NCBI RefSeq assembly: GCF_041365695.1
Contig: NZ_JBGFSJ010000001.1
Span: forward strand, 540,421 to 604,420
Direction of reading: 5' to 3'
DNA: 64,000 nt
DNA from: Rhodosalinus sp041365695
GTDB lineage: Bacteria > Pseudomonadota > Alphaproteobacteria > Rhodobacterales > Rhodobacteraceae
The position numbers were made by a program, and so were the translations under genes. The notes under the pieces are model-generated. The model made no database searches, was not told the origin of the DNA, and saw nothing but the letters and a program-made list of their open reading frames with translations. Every line of letters begins with the position of its first letter. The stretch's first letter is position 1. This document shows positions 1 to 8,365 of the stretch, one piece after another.

Positions 1-633
1 CCAAAGCTGCCGCCAGCGCACGGCGGGCGCCGCGACCGCCTGCCCGAAGGCCCGCGCGAAGGCCTCGAGGACGCGCCCGGCGGGTCCGGGCAGGAGCGTC
101 CCGGCCGCCCACAGCGCCCCCGGCAGCGCGAGCCCGGCAAGCACGAACGCCGCGAGCGGGCCTTGCAGGGCGCCCGGCCAGTCGAGGCCGCCCGGCCGGG
201 CGGCGGTGACCAGAAAGGCCATGGCCAGCACGATAAAGAGCGCGATCTGCCCCGCGAGCCGCTCGAAGAAGACCGCCTGCCCGGAGGCCAGAAGCCCGGC
301 CTGCGAGCGCGCGCGCACCGCGCGCCCGGCGTCGCCCAGCATGCCGCCGGGCAACGCCTGGTTGACGAGCTGCGACAGGTAGTATTCGCGCAGCGCCGTC
401 AGACGGTCGAGCCGGATGCCGAGCCGCGACGCCGTGAGCCGCCAGCGCAGCGCGGACAGGATCGTCTGCACCGTCAGCGCCGCGAGCGCCGCCGCCAGCC
501 AGGCGGGATCGGCACCGGCGAGCCGCCCGGCCGCCTCCGCCCCGTCGGCGACGCGCCAGAGCAGGCCCAGAAGACCCGCGGTCACCGCGATCTTCACGAG
601 CCCGGAAAGGGCAGGGGTCGACAGGCCGCGCAC
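1..633 (-). CDS. Flippase-like / LPG-synthase transmembrane domain protein (partial)
   Basis: This is the N-terminal 211 codons of a polytopic membrane protein that runs off the left window edge. The translation reads VRGLSTPALSGLVKIAVTAG and continues with hydrophobic helices. It contains QLVNQALPGGMLGDAGRA and QAVFFERLAGQ, the pattern of the YbhN/AglD/MprF-type 'flippase-like' family (lysylphosphatidylglycerol synthase TM region). Members move or modify lipid-linked molecules in the inner membrane. I chose the GTG at 633-631, which lies just after the stop of the sulfatase-like gene (TGA 639-637). It is the third gene of a minus-strand set with the sulfatase-like protein and the CDP-alcohol phosphatidyltransferase, which suggests a shared lipid or glucan modification. 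The family call is secure; the substrate is unknown. Confidence 0.75.
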   Translation of the reverse strand, partial: MRGLSTPALSGLVKIAVTAGLLGLLWRVADGAEAAGRLAGADPAWLAAALAALTVQTILSALRWRLTASRLGIRLDRLTALREYYLSQLVNQALPGGMLGDAGRAVRARSQAGLLASGQAVFFERLAGQIALFIVLAMAFLVTAARPGGLDWPGALQGPLAAFVLAGLALPGALWAAGTLLPGPAGRVLEAFARAFGQAVAAPAVRWRQLW

Positions 634-636
634 CGC

Positions 637-2277
637 TCAGCTTTCGCCGCCGGGCGCCCGGCCCGACGAATAGCTTCGCAGGATCAGGTCCCGCATGCGG
701 TTCATCGGCACGACCTTCGTGTCGTGCGCCGGGATCAGCCCCGGTGCAAGGCCCCAGGTCGCGGCGCGCGTCACCAGGTGCGCCGGGCCGATGACGTGGA
801 TCGGGACGTGCGGGCGCTCGTCGAGGGCCACGAATCCCGCCGCCTGGTGGTCGCCCAGCACGATCATCAGCGGCGGGTCGTCCGCATGACGCGCGGCATA
901 GTCCAGCACGGTCCGAAGCGCGTAATCCACCGCGAGCCGATACTGCGCCCTGACGCGTCCGCGGTCGCGCCAGACCACGTCGGGCGGATCGCCCGCTTCG
1001 GCCATCGCGTCGAAGACGCGGCCGTCGCCGATCTCGTCCCAGGCCACGAGATCCGGCACCGGCACCCAGGGCGCGTGGGACGAGCCCGTCGCCACCTGCG
1101 CGAAGATCGGCCGGTCGTCGGGCGCGTCGCGCAACCTGCGGTCGAGCGCGGCCAGGGTGAACTGGTCCGGCATCGTCACCCAGTTGAACGGGCGTCCGCG
1201 ATAGCCGAGATCGCGCGCGGCGAGGATCGTCTCGAAGCCCATGACCTCGGATTCCGGCCAGTCGAGCGTGATCTGCGGCATCACGGCGGCGGTGTGGAAG
1301 CCCGCGCGCCCGGCGAGGTGAAAGAGCGTCTGCCGGCCGGATGCGAGCGCCGCGCCATAGCGGGTCTGGCCGTCGATCCAGAGCCCGTTGGCAAAGGTCG
1401 CATGGGCGAGCCAGCTTTGCCCGCCCTGCGTGGGCGAGCCGAGAAGCCCCGACGCCATGGACAGGCCGAGCCCGGACAGACGGTCCTCTCCCCGGGCCAG
1501 CGTGGTGCGGTGCAGCTGCGCGAAGAAGGGCGTGTCGAGGCTGGTGCGCCCGTAGCTCTCGACGAAGACGATCAGCACATCGCGGTCGATCAGGTCGAGA
1601 AGCCCGTCGCCGTCCGCGAGGGGATCCTCGGCGGCCGCCTGCCGGAACGTGCGCAGGTCGGCCAGCGTGGCGCGCGCCGATTGCAGGCGCTCCACGCCCA
1701 CGCGGGCGGTGAAGGCGGCGCCCGGCGGGTCGAGCGGGAGGCTCCAGCGCCCCATCGCATGGCCGAGCTCGGCGGTGGCGAGCCCGGCCACGAGGATCGC
1801 GCCCGCGGCCGCGCCCCGGCGCAGATGACGGTCGGGCCCGGGCAGCCGCGCCCAGACGCCCGTCGCCCACCACGCCGCCGCCGCCACGAGCGCAAGCGCG
1901 ACGAGGGCGCCCGCGACGGAAAGGATCGCCGGCAGCGGGCCGATCGCGCCGGTCAGAAGCCGAAAGCCCGCCTCGACCAGCGCAAGGTCGGCCACCGGGT
2001 TGAAGCCTCGCGACAGCGAGGTGAACATCGCGAAGTCGGCCGTTTTCAGAACCGCGATAAGCAGCAGCGCGGCGACGAGCGCCGCGCGCGCCGCCGTCGC
2101 CCACGTTCCGGCCCCCAGTGCGACCAGCCCCAGCAGGATCACCGGCAACTCCAGCGGAAAGACCGCGAGCGCGCCCCAGGTGAAGGCCGCGGGATGGTTG
2201 GGCTGCACGAGCAGAAGATAGAGAACCAGCGCGGCGAGGGCCGGCGGCAGAGCGTTCCGGACGGTGCCGCGTGTCAA
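637..2277 (-). CDS. Sulfatase-fold membrane protein, possible OpgB/LtaS-like phosphotransferase
   Basis: The product is about 546 aa. The first ~175 residues form several hydrophobic helices; the rest is a periplasmic alkaline-phosphatase/sulfatase fold. Visible landmarks are DVLIVFVESYGRTS near the domain start, GGQSWLAHATFANG around the presumed nucleophile, TGSSHAPWVP, and MIVLGDHQ near the C-terminal metal site. Enzymes with this architecture (OpgB, LtaS, phosphoethanolamine transferases) move a phospho-head-group from a phospholipid onto a glycan or lipid. The start is probably the TTG at 2277-2275, which overlaps the TGA of the upstream phosphatidyltransferase (TTGA), implying translational coupling. 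An ATG is not available in a sensible place. Because opgH and opgD/G lie 1.5 kb away, an OpgB-like role in decorating periplasmic glucans is attractive, but this is inference. Confidence 0.7.
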   Translation of the reverse strand: MTRGTVRNALPPALAALVLYLLLVQPNHPAAFTWGALAVFPLELPVILLGLVALGAGTWATAARAALVAALLLIAVLKTADFAMFTSLSRGFNPVADLALVEAGFRLLTGAIGPLPAILSVAGALVALALVAAAAWWATGVWARLPGPDRHLRRGAAAGAILVAGLATAELGHAMGRWSLPLDPPGAAFTARVGVERLQSARATLADLRTFRQAAAEDPLADGDGLLDLIDRDVLIVFVESYGRTSLDTPFFAQLHRTTLARGEDRLSGLGLSMASGLLGSPTQGGQSWLAHATFANGLWIDGQTRYGAALASGRQTLFHLAGRAGFHTAAVMPQITLDWPESEVMGFETILAARDLGYRGRPFNWVTMPDQFTLAALDRRLRDAPDDRPIFAQVATGSSHAPWVPVPDLVAWDEIGDGRVFDAMAEAGDPPDVVWRDRGRVRAQYRLAVDYALRTVLDYAARHADDPPLMIVLGDHQAAGFVALDERPHVPIHVIGPAHLVTRAATWGLAPGLIPAHDTKVVPMNRMRDLILRSYSSGRAPGGES

Positions 2278-3014
2278 GGCCGGGTCCGCCAAAGCCAGAG
2301 CACGTCGCGCGCGAAGGACCACGCAAGCGCCGCGGCCACACCGGCAACGAGGGGCTCGGCGATGCGCAGGGCGACCGGGTCGAGCTGCAGGGCGATCAGC
2401 GCGCCCAGCTGCAGCACGCAGACGGCCTTGCGGCCGAAACGCTCGGGCAGGGGCCGGTCGAGCCAGGGCAGCACATGCGCGGCCACCGCGAAGACGTAGC
2501 GCGGCAGGCCGAGCAGTACCACGGCCGGTCCCGCGGAGCCGGCGACCCAGGCGTTCAACGCGAGGATCAGTGCGAGGGCCGCGTCCACCTCCATGTCGAA
2601 GCGCGCCCCGAAGGACGACACGCGCGCCTCGCGCCGGGCGAGCCACCCGTCGACGCCGTCGAGCGACAGCGCGATCCCGGCGACCGCAAGCACGGCCCAG
2701 GGAGCGGCGGCGCCGGCCAGCGGCGCCAGAAGCGCAGAGGTCAGCGCGAGTCGCGTCAGCGTCACGACGTTGCAAAGCCCGAGCGCGCCATGCGGGTAGC
2801 CGCGGCGCATCAGGTGCAGGACGAAACCTGCACCCGCGAGATAGCCCGCGAGAGCCAGCGCCATGGCCGCGCCGTCCGGCCCGACCAGCGCCATGGCGAC
2901 GGCAAGCACGATCGGAACGCCCCCGAGGACCGCCGCGCCAAGCATGCCGCGCGGCCCGCGCATCAGAGCGGGCCACGTGCGGCGCGGCGCGGGTACGAGA
3001 TTGAAATCGCTCAT
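2274..3014 (-). CDS. CDP-alcohol phosphatidyltransferase family protein
   Basis: The 246-aa membrane protein carries the complete family signature DG-x2-AR-x8-G-x3-D-x3-D: D122, G123, A126, R127, G136, D140 and D144. These aspartates bind the metals that activate CDP-diacylglycerol or another CDP-alcohol. Family members make phosphatidylglycerol phosphate, phosphatidylserine, phosphatidylinositol and related lipids. Hydrophobic helices surround the motif, as expected. The sequence alone does not say which alcohol is used; it is longer than typical PgsA and has a ~75-residue N-terminal extension with two helices. It is the first gene of a three-gene minus-strand unit with the sulfatase-fold protein and the flippase-like protein, so it probably supplies a head group or lipid that those proteins transfer or flip. 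Confidence 0.8.
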   Translation of the reverse strand: MSDFNLVPAPRRTWPALMRGPRGMLGAAVLGGVPIVLAVAMALVGPDGAAMALALAGYLAGAGFVLHLMRRGYPHGALGLCNVVTLTRLALTSALLAPLAGAAAPWAVLAVAGIALSLDGVDGWLARREARVSSFGARFDMEVDAALALILALNAWVAGSAGPAVVLLGLPRYVFAVAAHVLPWLDRPLPERFGRKAVCVLQLGALIALQLDPVALRIAEPLVAGVAAALAWSFARDVLWLWRTRP

Positions 3015-3149
3015 CCGCGAAAGATTAGCGCCGCGCGCCTGCTGTCAAGATGAGACACCGGCCGCTTGATGCATGGCGGACCTGCTCTAAGCTTTTACGT
3101 CACGCAAACTAGTGCAGCCCGCGAGGCAGGACGGAGCGACCGGCGCCCG

Positions 3150-3701
3150 ATGCAGATCACGCGATACTCGACGACCGCACGACTCTTGCACTGGATCATG
3201 GCCGCGCTGATCCTTCTGACCATCCCGGCGGGGTTCGTCATGGTTCAGCCGGGTATCGACCGGGGGCTTCAGAACGCCCTTTTCATCTATCACAAGAACG
3301 TGGGCGTCCTTCTCTTCGTCCTCGTCGCCCTGCGCCTGGCCTGGCGGCTGCGCAACCCGCCGCCGCCCCTGCCGTCGCACATGCCGGGCTGGAAGGCGCG
3401 GATCGCCGGGGCCACCCATGCCGCGCTCTATGCCCTTCTGGTGCTTCTGCCCATCGCCGGATACGTGCGGGTCAGGGCCGGCGGCTTTCCCATCGAAAGC
3501 CTCGACGCGCTGGGCGCGCCATCGCTGGTGCCGCGCTCCGACGCGCTTGCCGAGGTCGCGAAACGCGTTCACTACATCGCCGCGATCTCCATTGCCGCGG
3601 TGCTCGCCACCCATGTCGGCGCCGCTCTTCATCACGGCATTGTGCGGCGCGACGGCGTGTTTTCGCGCATGTGGCCGCCGATCGGGGGCAGGACACGCTG
3701 A
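3150..3701 (+). CDS. Cytochrome b561
   Basis: The 183-aa inner-membrane di-heme cytochrome begins MQITRYSTTARLLHWIMA, the usual start of bacterial b561 proteins. Four hydrophobic helices follow. Histidines that could ligate the hemes lie in LLHW, YHKNVG, near HAALYALL, and in VHYIAAISIAAVLATHVG. It would pass electrons between the quinone pool and a periplasmic acceptor or superoxide. I start at the ATG at 3150; the frame stays open upstream but has no family-like sequence there. A divergent promoter with the phosphatidyltransferase fits the 135-bp gap at 3015-3149. It lies 103 bp before opgH, with no obvious functional link. Confidence 0.85.
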   Translation: MQITRYSTTARLLHWIMAALILLTIPAGFVMVQPGIDRGLQNALFIYHKNVGVLLFVLVALRLAWRLRNPPPPLPSHMPGWKARIAGATHAALYALLVLLPIAGYVRVRAGGFPIESLDALGAPSLVPRSDALAEVAKRVHYIAAISIAAVLATHVGAALHHGIVRRDGVFSRMWPPIGGRTR

Positions 3702-3804
3702 GGCGTGCTTGCAACCGCCGCAGGTTGCGATAGCTGGCAGCGCAGCCGCGCGTCCTCGACCGAAGAATGGCGTGGCTGGTCCGAAGGAGGGGCCGCCCTG
3801 CATC

Positions 3805-5391
3805 ATGTCACTTGCCGAGATCGCCCTTCGCCCGGTCCGGGCCCATCCCGCGCGTCCAGCTCGCGGTGGCGGGCGGTGGCTGGGCGCCTTCCTCGCGCTG
3901 ACAGCACTTCTCGCGGGTGCGCTCGTTGCGGCGATGGCCCTCGCGATCACGGAGTGGACGGTCCTCTCGGCCCTGGCGCTCGCGCTCGCCGGGCTGAGTG
4001 CGCTCTGGATCTCGGGCGGCGCGGCGACCGCGCTGGTGGGCCTCGTCCAGCCGGTCCTTGCGCGCGAAAACGTTCCCGATGGGTGGCGGCCGGCGGGCCG
4101 GACGGCGATCCTCGTGCTTCTGTGCAACGAGCCGCCCGCCGCGCTCGCCCGGTATCTGTCCGACCTGCGCCGCGGCCTCGACACTCTCGGTCTCGGGACG
4201 GACGCGGCAATCTTCGTGCTGTCCGACACGTCGGGCCGCGAGAGGATCGCGGCGGAGGACGCGGCGCTCGCGCCGCTCGCCGCTGCGGGAGAGATAACCC
4301 TGCGCCGGCGCGCGAAGAACACGGGCCGCAAGCCCGGCAACATCGCCGACTGGCTGGAAACCCACGGCGCGGCCTTCGAGCACATGGCCGTGCTCGATGC
4401 CGACAGCCGCATGAGCGCGTGGCGCCTGCGTGACCTGATCCACCGGATCGACACCCGGCCGCGCACGGGCCTCTTGCAGGCCGGCATGACGCTTCTGCCG
4501 GGCCGCAGCCGGTTCGGCCGCCACCAGCGGACATCCTCGCGCCTGCTGTCACCGAATTTCGGGCGCGGCATGGCCGCCTGGGCCGGCGAATGCGGCAACT
4601 ACTGGGGGCATAACGCGATCATGCGGGTGGCGGCGTTTCGGTCCGCGGCGACGCTGCCGCGCCTGTCGGGCCCGCCGCCCTTCGGCGGCCCGCCGCTCAG
4701 CCACGACTTCGTCGAGGCCGCCTGGATCCGGCGCGCGGGCTGGGCGGTCGAACTCGATCCCGATCCGTCCGGCAGCGCAGAGGACGGCCCGCAGACGCTT
4801 GCGGCGTTCCATCGCCGCGACCGGCGCTGGTGCCAGGGCAATCTGCAACACCTGCGCCTGCTGGCCGCGCCCGGGCTCGACCCGGTCAGCCGGCTACACC
4901 TCGCCTCGGGCGTGCTGAGCTATCTCGCCGCGCCGATCTGGCTCGGGCTCGTGGCGCTGGTGGCGTCGGGTGCGGTCACCGTCTCGGGCGCTCTGCCTCT
5001 CGCGCTTGCCGCGGGCATCCTGCTGCTGCCGAAACTCTGCGCGATGGCTGGCTGGCTAGCCCGCGCGCGCACCGCCTTGCGCCGTCGGGTGATCCTGCGG
5101 GCCGCGGCGGGGGAATTGTGGCGGTCCACGCTGATCGCGCCGCTGGTGATGATCCGGCAGGCGGGCTCGGTGGTGTCGGTGCTGACCGGGCATGACTGCG
5201 GCTGGACACCGGGTGCCGCGGCGCGGCGCATTCCGGTGCCACGTGGCCTGCCCGAGGCGGCCGTGGGCCTTGCCCTCGTCGCGCTCGCCGCGCTTTCGGG
5301 ATCCGGCACCGCGGCGCTCTGGGTGCTGCCCGTCGCCCTGCCTCTCGTCGCCGCGCCGATGATCGAGCGCAGGCTCGACGCGGGCGCGTGA
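3805..5391 (+). CDS. opgH: Glucans biosynthesis glucosyltransferase H
   Basis: OpgH (MdoH) is the inner-membrane family 2 glycosyltransferase that polymerises and exports osmoregulated periplasmic glucans from UDP-glucose. The 528-aa product has two N-terminal membrane helices, then a cytoplasmic domain with the family 2 signature: NTGRKPGNIADW (nucleotide site), LDADSRM (DxD), SHDFVEAAW, and RDRRWCQGN (the QxxRW-type motif), followed by further helices. It is shorter than the E. coli protein (about 850 aa), as is usual in Alphaproteobacteria. I chose the ATG at 3805, which follows a strong GAAGGAGGGG ribosome site. The next gene is the periplasmic glucan protein and starts on its stop codon, so the two are one transcript. 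Confidence 0.92.
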   Translation: MSLAEIALRPVRAHPARPARGGGRWLGAFLALTALLAGALVAAMALAITEWTVLSALALALAGLSALWISGGAATALVGLVQPVLARENVPDGWRPAGRTAILVLLCNEPPAALARYLSDLRRGLDTLGLGTDAAIFVLSDTSGRERIAAEDAALAPLAAAGEITLRRRAKNTGRKPGNIADWLETHGAAFEHMAVLDADSRMSAWRLRDLIHRIDTRPRTGLLQAGMTLLPGRSRFGRHQRTSSRLLSPNFGRGMAAWAGECGNYWGHNAIMRVAAFRSAATLPRLSGPPPFGGPPLSHDFVEAAWIRRAGWAVELDPDPSGSAEDGPQTLAAFHRRDRRWCQGNLQHLRLLAAPGLDPVSRLHLASGVLSYLAAPIWLGLVALVASGAVTVSGALPLALAAGILLLPKLCAMAGWLARARTALRRRVILRAAAGELWRSTLIAPLVMIRQAGSVVSVLTGHDCGWTPGAAARRIPVPRGLPEAAVGLALVALAALSGSGTAALWVLPVALPLVAAPMIERRLDAGA

Positions 5392-6893
5392 TGCGGCGGC
5401 GTGGGTTCCTCGCGGGGGCGGCGGCGCTCATCGCCGGACCGGCGCCGCGCGTCTCCGCACAGCCGGGGCGCGGGACGCTGCTCGACGTCGCGCGGGCGCG
5501 GGCGGCCGCGCCCTTCACAGAGAGCCCCGCGGCGCTGCCGCCGCCCTTCGCCGGCCTCGATTACGATGCCTTCCGGGGCATCCGCCCCGGCCCCGGGCGG
5601 GCCGGGATGCTGCCGCTCGGGTCGGGCTTCGCCGTCGATCTGCTGCCGCCCGGGCTCTACTTTCCCCACCCGGTGGAGATCGAGCTGCCCGAGGGCGACG
5701 GGTTCGCGCGCGTCCCCTTCGCGCCCGGCCTTTTCGATTTCGATTCGCGCTATTTCGGCGCCGTCCCCGACAAGGCCCCGGGCGCGGGGTTTTCCGGCCT
5801 GCGGCTGCGCCACCCGCTCAACGCGACGGGCCGCCCCGACGAGGTTCTGGTCGTGCAGGGCGCAAGCTATTTCCGCGCCGTCGGGCAGGCCATGGTCTAC
5901 GGCCTGTCGGCCCGCGCCGTCGCGCTCGGCACGGGCGGTGCCGGGCCGGAGGAGTTTCCCCGCTTCACCCGCCTGCGCCTGCATCCGCCCGAGGGCGGCG
6001 CGGCGCGGATCGAGGCGGTGATCGACAGCCCGTCGCTGGCGGGGCATCTCGACATGACGCTCTGGCCCGGCGCCGAGACCGTCATGGATCTTGCCGTGAC
6101 GATCCTGCCGCGCCGGGACATCGACGATATCGGCATCGCGCCCCTGACCTCGATGTTCCTGAAGGGGCCGATGCGCGCCGCGGTCTCGGACGATTTCCGG
6201 CCACGCGTGCACGACAGCGACGCCCTGGTGATCGAGAACGGGGCGGGCGAGGCGCTCTGGCGACCCATCGCCAATCCCGCCTCGCTCCAGATGTCGTCCT
6301 TTGTCGATGATGGCCCCGGCGCCTTCGGCGTCTGGCAGACGCCGCGCGGCTTCGAGGATTTCGAGGACAGCGAGGCGCGCTATCACGACCGGCCCTCGGC
6401 GGTGGTCCGGCCCGTGGGCGACTGGGGCCGCGGGGCCGTGGTGCTGGTCGAGATTCCCACGGCGGACGAATTCATGGACAATGTCGTGGCCTTCTGGCGC
6501 CCCGAGGCGCCGCTGTCCGCCGGGGGCGAATACCGGTTCGTCTATCGCCTGGTCTGGACGCGGGCGGCGCCGCTGCCCGAAATGCCGCTGCCGATCCGGC
6601 AAAGCCGCAGCGGGCGCGAACACGACCGGCCCGGCACACGGCGCTTCGTCGTCGATTTCGCGGGCGCGGCGGCCGGGTTCGAACCGGACCTCTCGGTGAG
6701 CGGCGATGCGGAGTTGTCGGGGCTGAGCCTTTTCGCCCTGCCGGGCGGACGGGGCACGCGCGTCACCTTCCTGCTGACACCGGGCGAGGCGCCGGCCGCG
6801 GAATTGCGTCTCGTGCTGCGCCGCGCGGACGGATCGGCGGCGAGCCCCGTCTGGCTGCACCGGTGGACGCGGGCGCGCGACGGCGGCGTCTAG
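5391..6893 (+). CDS. Periplasmic glucan biosynthesis protein OpgD/OpgG
   Basis: This 500-aa protein belongs to the MdoG/MdoD family, which shapes or branches the glucan backbone made by OpgH in the periplasm. Family landmarks are FAGLDYDAFRGIRP near the N-terminus, YFPHPVEIEL, SSFVDDGPGAFGV, QTPRGFEDFEDSEARYHDRP and GEYRFVYRLVW. The N-terminus MRRRGFLAGAAALIAG is a twin-arginine-type signal followed by ...VSAQ, as in OpgD, so export may use the Tat pathway. The start overlaps the opgH stop: either the ATG at 5391 (TGATG) or the GTG immediately before it at 5388. The gene ends by overlapping the last 4 bp of the convergent EEP hydrolase. The choice between OpgG and OpgD is not secure. Confidence 0.88.
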   Translation: MRRRGFLAGAAALIAGPAPRVSAQPGRGTLLDVARARAAAPFTESPAALPPPFAGLDYDAFRGIRPGPGRAGMLPLGSGFAVDLLPPGLYFPHPVEIELPEGDGFARVPFAPGLFDFDSRYFGAVPDKAPGAGFSGLRLRHPLNATGRPDEVLVVQGASYFRAVGQAMVYGLSARAVALGTGGAGPEEFPRFTRLRLHPPEGGAARIEAVIDSPSLAGHLDMTLWPGAETVMDLAVTILPRRDIDDIGIAPLTSMFLKGPMRAAVSDDFRPRVHDSDALVIENGAGEALWRPIANPASLQMSSFVDDGPGAFGVWQTPRGFEDFEDSEARYHDRPSAVVRPVGDWGRGAVVLVEIPTADEFMDNVVAFWRPEAPLSAGGEYRFVYRLVWTRAAPLPEMPLPIRQSRSGREHDRPGTRRFVVDFAGAAAGFEPDLSVSGDAELSGLSLFALPGGRGTRVTFLLTPGEAPAAELRLVLRRADGSAASPVWLHRWTRARDGGV

Positions 6894-7630
6894 GGGTCGA
6901 ACGCGACCTCCGCGCGCAGCGGGCGATGGTCGGAGGCCATCCGTAGCCCCGGCCCGTCGAGAACCCGGGCGGTGGCCACGCGCGCCGGCGCGGTGACGAG
7001 CACCCGGTCGAGCGGAAGAAACGGGCGGCGCGCGGGGAAGGTCGCGGGCGCCGGCCCGGACAGGCGCAGCCCGATGATCCCGTGCGAGAGCGCGAGCCCG
7101 CCCCAGGGCCGCCATTCGTTGAAATCCCCGCAAACGAGCGTCGGCCGCGCCGCGCGGCGGAAGAGATGCTGACCCAGGGTGCGCATCTGCGCCACGCGCA
7201 GCCCCTGCGAGAGCGACAGATGGGTGCCCGCAAGGCGCAGTGGGCGGCCGTCGAGCCGGAAATCGACCACGACCGCGCCGCGGTGGCAGTGACCGGGCAG
7301 GTCCACCAGCGCGATGTCCTCGACGCGGCATCGCGGATGCAGGAAGACGACCGTGCCCAGAAACCCGTGGCTTTCGGGGCCCCATCGGTGGCTCGCATCG
7401 CCGTGGATGTGGCGGAGCGCGGTGTCGGCCTCGATCCGGGCGAGGTCGAGAAAACCGCGATGCGGCGGCGCCTCCTCGTCGGCCTCCTGCAGGATCAGCG
7501 CGTCGAGGTCGGAGGAGCAGACCTCCTCGTGCAAAACCCGCGCGGTCCGGTCGGGATCGACGACGCCGTCGTTGCCGCGCCCGCGGTGAATGTTCCAGCT
7601 GACGCAGCGAAACGTCTCGACGTCTGTCAC
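6890..7630 (-). CDS. Endonuclease/exonuclease/phosphatase family protein
   Basis: The 246-aa protein has the EEP (DNase I/sphingomyelinase) fold motifs: CVSWNIHRGRG (N-terminal Asn), LILQEADEE (metal Glu), GTHLSLSQGLRVAQ (catalytic His), LVCGDFNEWRP (catalytic Asp/Asn) and ASDHRPLRAEV (C-terminal Asp-His). These residues hydrolyse phosphodiesters in DNA, RNA or phospholipid head groups. There is no signal peptide, so it is probably cytoplasmic. A paralogue with the same layout lies at 40077-40919, also convergent with an operon that ends there. The substrate cannot be read from sequence. It shares a 4-bp end overlap with the glucan gene and an 87-bp gap with the MCE operon downstream. Confidence 0.85.
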   Translation of the reverse strand: MTDVETFRCVSWNIHRGRGNDGVVDPDRTARVLHEEVCSSDLDALILQEADEEAPPHRGFLDLARIEADTALRHIHGDASHRWGPESHGFLGTVVFLHPRCRVEDIALVDLPGHCHRGAVVVDFRLDGRPLRLAGTHLSLSQGLRVAQMRTLGQHLFRRAARPTLVCGDFNEWRPWGGLALSHGIIGLRLSGPAPATFPARRPFLPLDRVLVTAPARVATARVLDGPGLRMASDHRPLRAEVAFDP

Positions 7631-7717
7631 GCGACGGCCCCCGGTGTCTTCGCCGTGGCGCTACGTAACTCCGAACGGTCCACCATCAAGCCGCGTGAGC
7701 CGGTGGCCGGCCCGCGC

Positions 7718-8365
7718 CTAGCCCGCGCCGAGGGAGGATGTGGCCCAGGCGGCGAACTCCGAGATCACGCGTCCGGCGGCCGCGTCGAAGGCGCCAAGAA
7801 GCGCCTCGTCGTCGAGGGAACTCGCCGAGGCGCTCGCGGCGAAGCTGCGGGTGGCGACGATCGCCGTGTCGCGTTCGCGGACGATGCGCGTGATCATGCG
7901 GACCACCACGCGGGCGCTGTCGGCGCCGGGGTCCTGCTCTGCGTGGAAATCGATCAGCTCGGTGACGATCGCGAAATCGCCGCTCGGGCCCAGGGGCTTT
8001 CGGCCGACATACTGGAAGGCCTGCGTCGAATCGAGGGCGCGCAGCATCAGCGTCTGCACCATCACGGGGGCCGGATCGGCCCACCGGACATCGGGCAGGT
8101 ACTGGGCCTGCAGCGCGCCGGGGCGGATCATGATCCGGTCGGTCTGCAGCGCGCCGCTCGTGGTGGGCTCCTCGATGATGACGTCGCGTGCCAGCATCCG
8201 CCCCGCCCGGGCGGGCAGATCGGCGGGGGCCTGCAACTCGAACACGTTGCGCGGGGTGGTGGCATCGGTGAGCGCCGAGAGCGCGCTGCAGGACGCCAGC
8301 ATCGGGACGGCCAGCGAAAGAGCCAACGCACGAACGGTATGAGCGAGGGGCACGGGGAATCTCAC
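7718..8365 (-). CDS. ABC-type transport auxiliary lipoprotein (PqiC/Mla-associated)
   Basis: The 215-aa protein has a lipoprotein signal ending LASC (Cys about residue 26), so it should be lipid-anchored in the periplasm, probably at the outer membrane. The mature part matches the ABC-type transport auxiliary lipoprotein family found beside MCE transporters: short beta-rich segments such as YLPDVRWADPAPVMVQ and a helical C-terminus. It is the last gene of the operon and overlaps the MCE gene by 4 bp (ATGA). It probably acts as the outer-membrane partner of the MCE protein in lipid traffic. The family call rests on composition, lipobox and context. Confidence 0.8.
   Translation of the reverse strand: MRFPVPLAHTVRALALSLAVPMLASCSALSALTDATTPRNVFELQAPADLPARAGRMLARDVIIEEPTTSGALQTDRIMIRPGALQAQYLPDVRWADPAPVMVQTLMLRALDSTQAFQYVGRKPLGPSGDFAIVTELIDFHAEQDPGADSARVVVRMITRIVRERDTAIVATRSFAASASASSLDDEALLGAFDAAAGRVISEFAAWATSSLGAG

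Noticed and set aside
163..2499. Long plus-strand frame opposite the sulfatase-fold gene
   Set aside because: Composition is that of GC-rich antisense DNA; the minus strand encodes motif-bearing proteins.
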